This document shows, piece by piece, positions 62,512-64,000 of a DNA stretch of 64,000 nt. The DNA is from Metasolibacillus fluoroglycofenilyticus. GTDB taxonomy: Bacteria > Bacillota > Bacilli > Bacillales_A > Planococcaceae. The notes beneath the pieces were generated by a model. That model saw nothing but the letters and a program-made list of their open reading frames with translations. It did no database searches and was not told the origin of the DNA. Both the position numbers and the translations under genes were made by a program. Position 1 is the stretch's first letter, and the number at the start of each line of letters is the position of its first letter. The stretch spans positions 1 to 64,000 of the forward strand of contig NZ_PYWK01000005.1 of the NCBI RefSeq assembly GCF_003049645.1, read 5' to 3'.

Positions 62512-63120
62512 ATGCAACAATATAAATTGGGGGATATTGTAAAGGTTGTAGCAGGAACAGCTATACCACCTACATGTTTTTTCAATAATGAGGGCATATC
62601 GTTAATCAATAGTAAAAATTGGGGACTGCTGGCAAGTATGCAACACTTACCGAAAATTCAGCCTGATGCGAAACAGGATATGTATTTAACGAAAGTGCCG
62701 GCAGGAGCAATTTTAATATATCCAGTGCAAGGCGCATATCATATTTGCCAGCAGGAGCTCTACATTGGAGAAAATATTATGGCTATTATCCCAAACGAAT
62801 CAATTATTTTAAGTGAATATTTATTTTATTATTTACAGGCACAATCATTGGAATTTGAAGAGTTTGAGCAGCAAATTATAGAGCTTCCTACAATTGAAAC
62901 GCAGCAGGAGATTATCACTCACTTAGTGAGATGGCAAGCTATTTCTGAGCAAGTACAAACTATACTTACAGCATTGCCGCAATTAGAGCAATATATGCTA
63001 ACAGAAAATCTATATTGGCTACGACTACAAAAAGAACAGCAAGAATTAACAGAGAAATTTAATTGGATGGGCGATATACATAAAATATTACTGTATACGA
63101 TGCGAAAACAGGTAAATTGA
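62512..63120 (+). CDS. orphan HsdS-like (type I restriction specificity) protein
   Basis: This 202-residue protein corresponds to one target-recognition domain plus one conserved helix of type I specificity subunits: YKLGDIVKVVAGTAIPP start, GAILIYPVQGAYHI, SEYLFYYLQAQSLEFEEF and IELPTIETQQEIITHLV. Full HsdS proteins have two such halves (about 400 residues). No hsdM or hsdR is in the window. AGGAGGAG precedes the ATG. It may be a solitary specificity module or have a different job. Confidence 0.75.
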   Translation: MQQYKLGDIVKVVAGTAIPPTCFFNNEGISLINSKNWGLLASMQHLPKIQPDAKQDMYLTKVPAGAILIYPVQGAYHICQQELYIGENIMAIIPNESIILSEYLFYYLQAQSLEFEEFEQQIIELPTIETQQEIITHLVRWQAISEQVQTILTALPQLEQYMLTENLYWLRLQKEQQELTEKFNWMGDIHKILLYTMRKQVN

Positions 63121-63132
63121 ATATTTAATTTC

Positions 63133-63162
63133 TTTCAGCGGGCATCCCGACACCCGCTGAAA
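63133..63162. repeat. hairpin related to 17569-17610
   Basis: TTTCAGCGGG and CCCGCTGAAA form a 10-bp stem with a 10-nt loop. Sequence and loop resemble the hairpin near 17.6 kb. It may also terminate the HsdS-like gene. Confidence 0.65.
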
Positions 63163-63292
63163 AAGAGAAACTCAATCTTCGAATGCATCGATTGAGTGAC
63201 CGACCTCATGTTGACCAGAGTTTTTAAAAAGGAAATCCGCTGAATCAAAACTAAAGTTAACCTGATAATTTCTGTATAGGGGGAGGAGTGTA

Positions 63293-64000
63293 ATGGAAAT
63301 CGCCATACAACAAATTAATAAAAAATTTACAATGCAAAATATGTATCGTGCTAAATATTTTGCTTGGATAGCCATTATATTTGAGTCGCTATTAATCGTA
63401 ATAAACGTTGTGCAAAGTAAAGTTACTTGGAATATTTATTTGTTTTTTTATTTGCTTTTGCTTGTATGCTCTATTTTATTTCTTTTGTTGTTAAATACAA
63501 TAGATAAAAAACTACATCATTATCGGTTAATCAAATACACTATGTGGGGTTATTATTGCTTTACACTGATGTGGGGAGCCACAATTACTTTGTTAGACCA
63601 AAATTCTTACGGGCAAGTAACTGCCTATTTAATTAATTTATTTGGTGTCGCAATTATGTACCATGTACGTCTAAAATATTTTATTTTTCTCCAAAGCATT
63701 CCTACGCTCTACTTGCTAGGTGGCTTAGCTATTATACAGCTTGATAAAGCAGTTGTATTTGCGCATATGATTAATATTGTATTATTTATTGTTATTAGTG
63801 TGGCAGGCTCTTATTTCATTTATCAAGGCTATTATAAGCTGTTTGAGCAGGAGCAACTATTATTACAAGCAAATAATCAATTGGCAGGGATGAATGGTGA
63901 TTTGCAATTATTAGCTACACATGACGAGCTAACAGAGATGCCCAATCGCCGTGGCTTATATGATTATGTAGAGGCTACAATGGGCACTGGGCCACGCCAT
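63293..64000 (+). CDS. membrane GGDEF protein, 3' end beyond the window
   Basis: The reading frame opens at the ATG at 63293 behind GGGGGAGG and stays open to the window end (236 codons). The N-terminal part has about six membrane segments (about 25-180). A short coiled linker (LFEQEQLLLQANNQLAGM) follows, then the beginning of a diguanylate cyclase domain (THDELTEMPNRRGLYDYVE). The GG(D/E)EF site itself lies outside. A role in cyclic di-GMP synthesis is likely but unproven. Confidence 0.88.
   Translation, partial: MEIAIQQINKKFTMQNMYRAKYFAWIAIIFESLLIVINVVQSKVTWNIYLFFYLLLLVCSILFLLLLNTIDKKLHHYRLIKYTMWGYYCFTLMWGATITLLDQNSYGQVTAYLINLFGVAIMYHVRLKYFIFLQSIPTLYLLGGLAIIQLDKAVVFAHMINIVLFIVISVAGSYFIYQGYYKLFEQEQLLLQANNQLAGMNGDLQLLATHDELTEMPNRRGLYDYVEATMGTGPRH

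Overview
The window looks like about 64 kb of chromosome from a low-GC, spore-former-type Firmicute of the Bacillaceae/Planococcaceae (Lysinibacillus/Solibacillus-like; the genus is an inference). The reasons are AT-rich intergenic DNA, strong AGGAGG-type ribosome binding sites with many GTG and TTG starts, and a gene order that follows the Bacillus subtilis backbone: rrn operon end, NETI/YebG, pur operon, yerA-yerB-yerC, pcrB-pcrA-ligA-camS, gatCAB, dagK, rlmCD.

Layout. 1-900: end of an rRNA operon (5S) followed by decayed tandem copies of the 5S 3' end and a 21-bp tandem repeat. 1.4-5.5 kb: a divergent KatE-like catalase, an LCP cell-wall protein, a small membrane-anchored protein and YebG. 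5.5-17.2 kb: purine biosynthesis, with PurR boxes, a promoter and a guanine-type purine riboswitch, then purE-K-S-Q-L-F-M-N-H-D. purB and purC are missing from the cluster, and PurQ has lost its catalytic Cys and His. A four-hairpin RNA candidate precedes purD. 17.3-31 kb: yerA/yerB/yerC, pcrB/pcrA/ligA/camS and gatCAB. 31.2-40.2 kb: a LytS/YesN-type two-component system, a membrane protein, and a complete dipeptide/oligopeptide ABC transporter carrying a DUF1028 gene. 40.2-44.3 kb: thioredoxin-like protein, DagK and a zinc-ribbon/TPM pair, framed by an inverted pair of about 200-bp repeats. 44.5-48.2 kb (minus strand): a partner-switching module (receiver-PP2C phosphatase, HATPase, STAS protein) co-transcribed with a chemoreceptor. 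48.3-49.7 kb: rlmCD.

49.7-56.6 kb looks like an accessory island at the 3' end of rlmCD. It holds scraps of conjugative-element genes, a CPVC glutaredoxin-like gene behind a palindrome and promoter, a tight operon of three PLP enzymes (GlyA-, HemL- and SufS-like), debris and a LysR regulator. 56.9-64 kb: DoxX, a Zur-box-controlled divergent pair (COG0523 GTPase and ZinT), a beta-lactamase-like serine hydrolase, DUF1456, an XRE regulator, an orphan HsdS-like protein and a GGDEF protein cut by the window end.

Best leads: the four-hairpin RNA with a shared loop (15.57-15.82 kb), the glutaminase-dead PurQ in a pur operon lacking purB/purC, the PLP-enzyme trio, the chemoreceptor/partner-switch operon, and the catalase-like protein lacking the distal heme Asn. 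All family assignments come from reading motifs and recalled family knowledge. No search was run.
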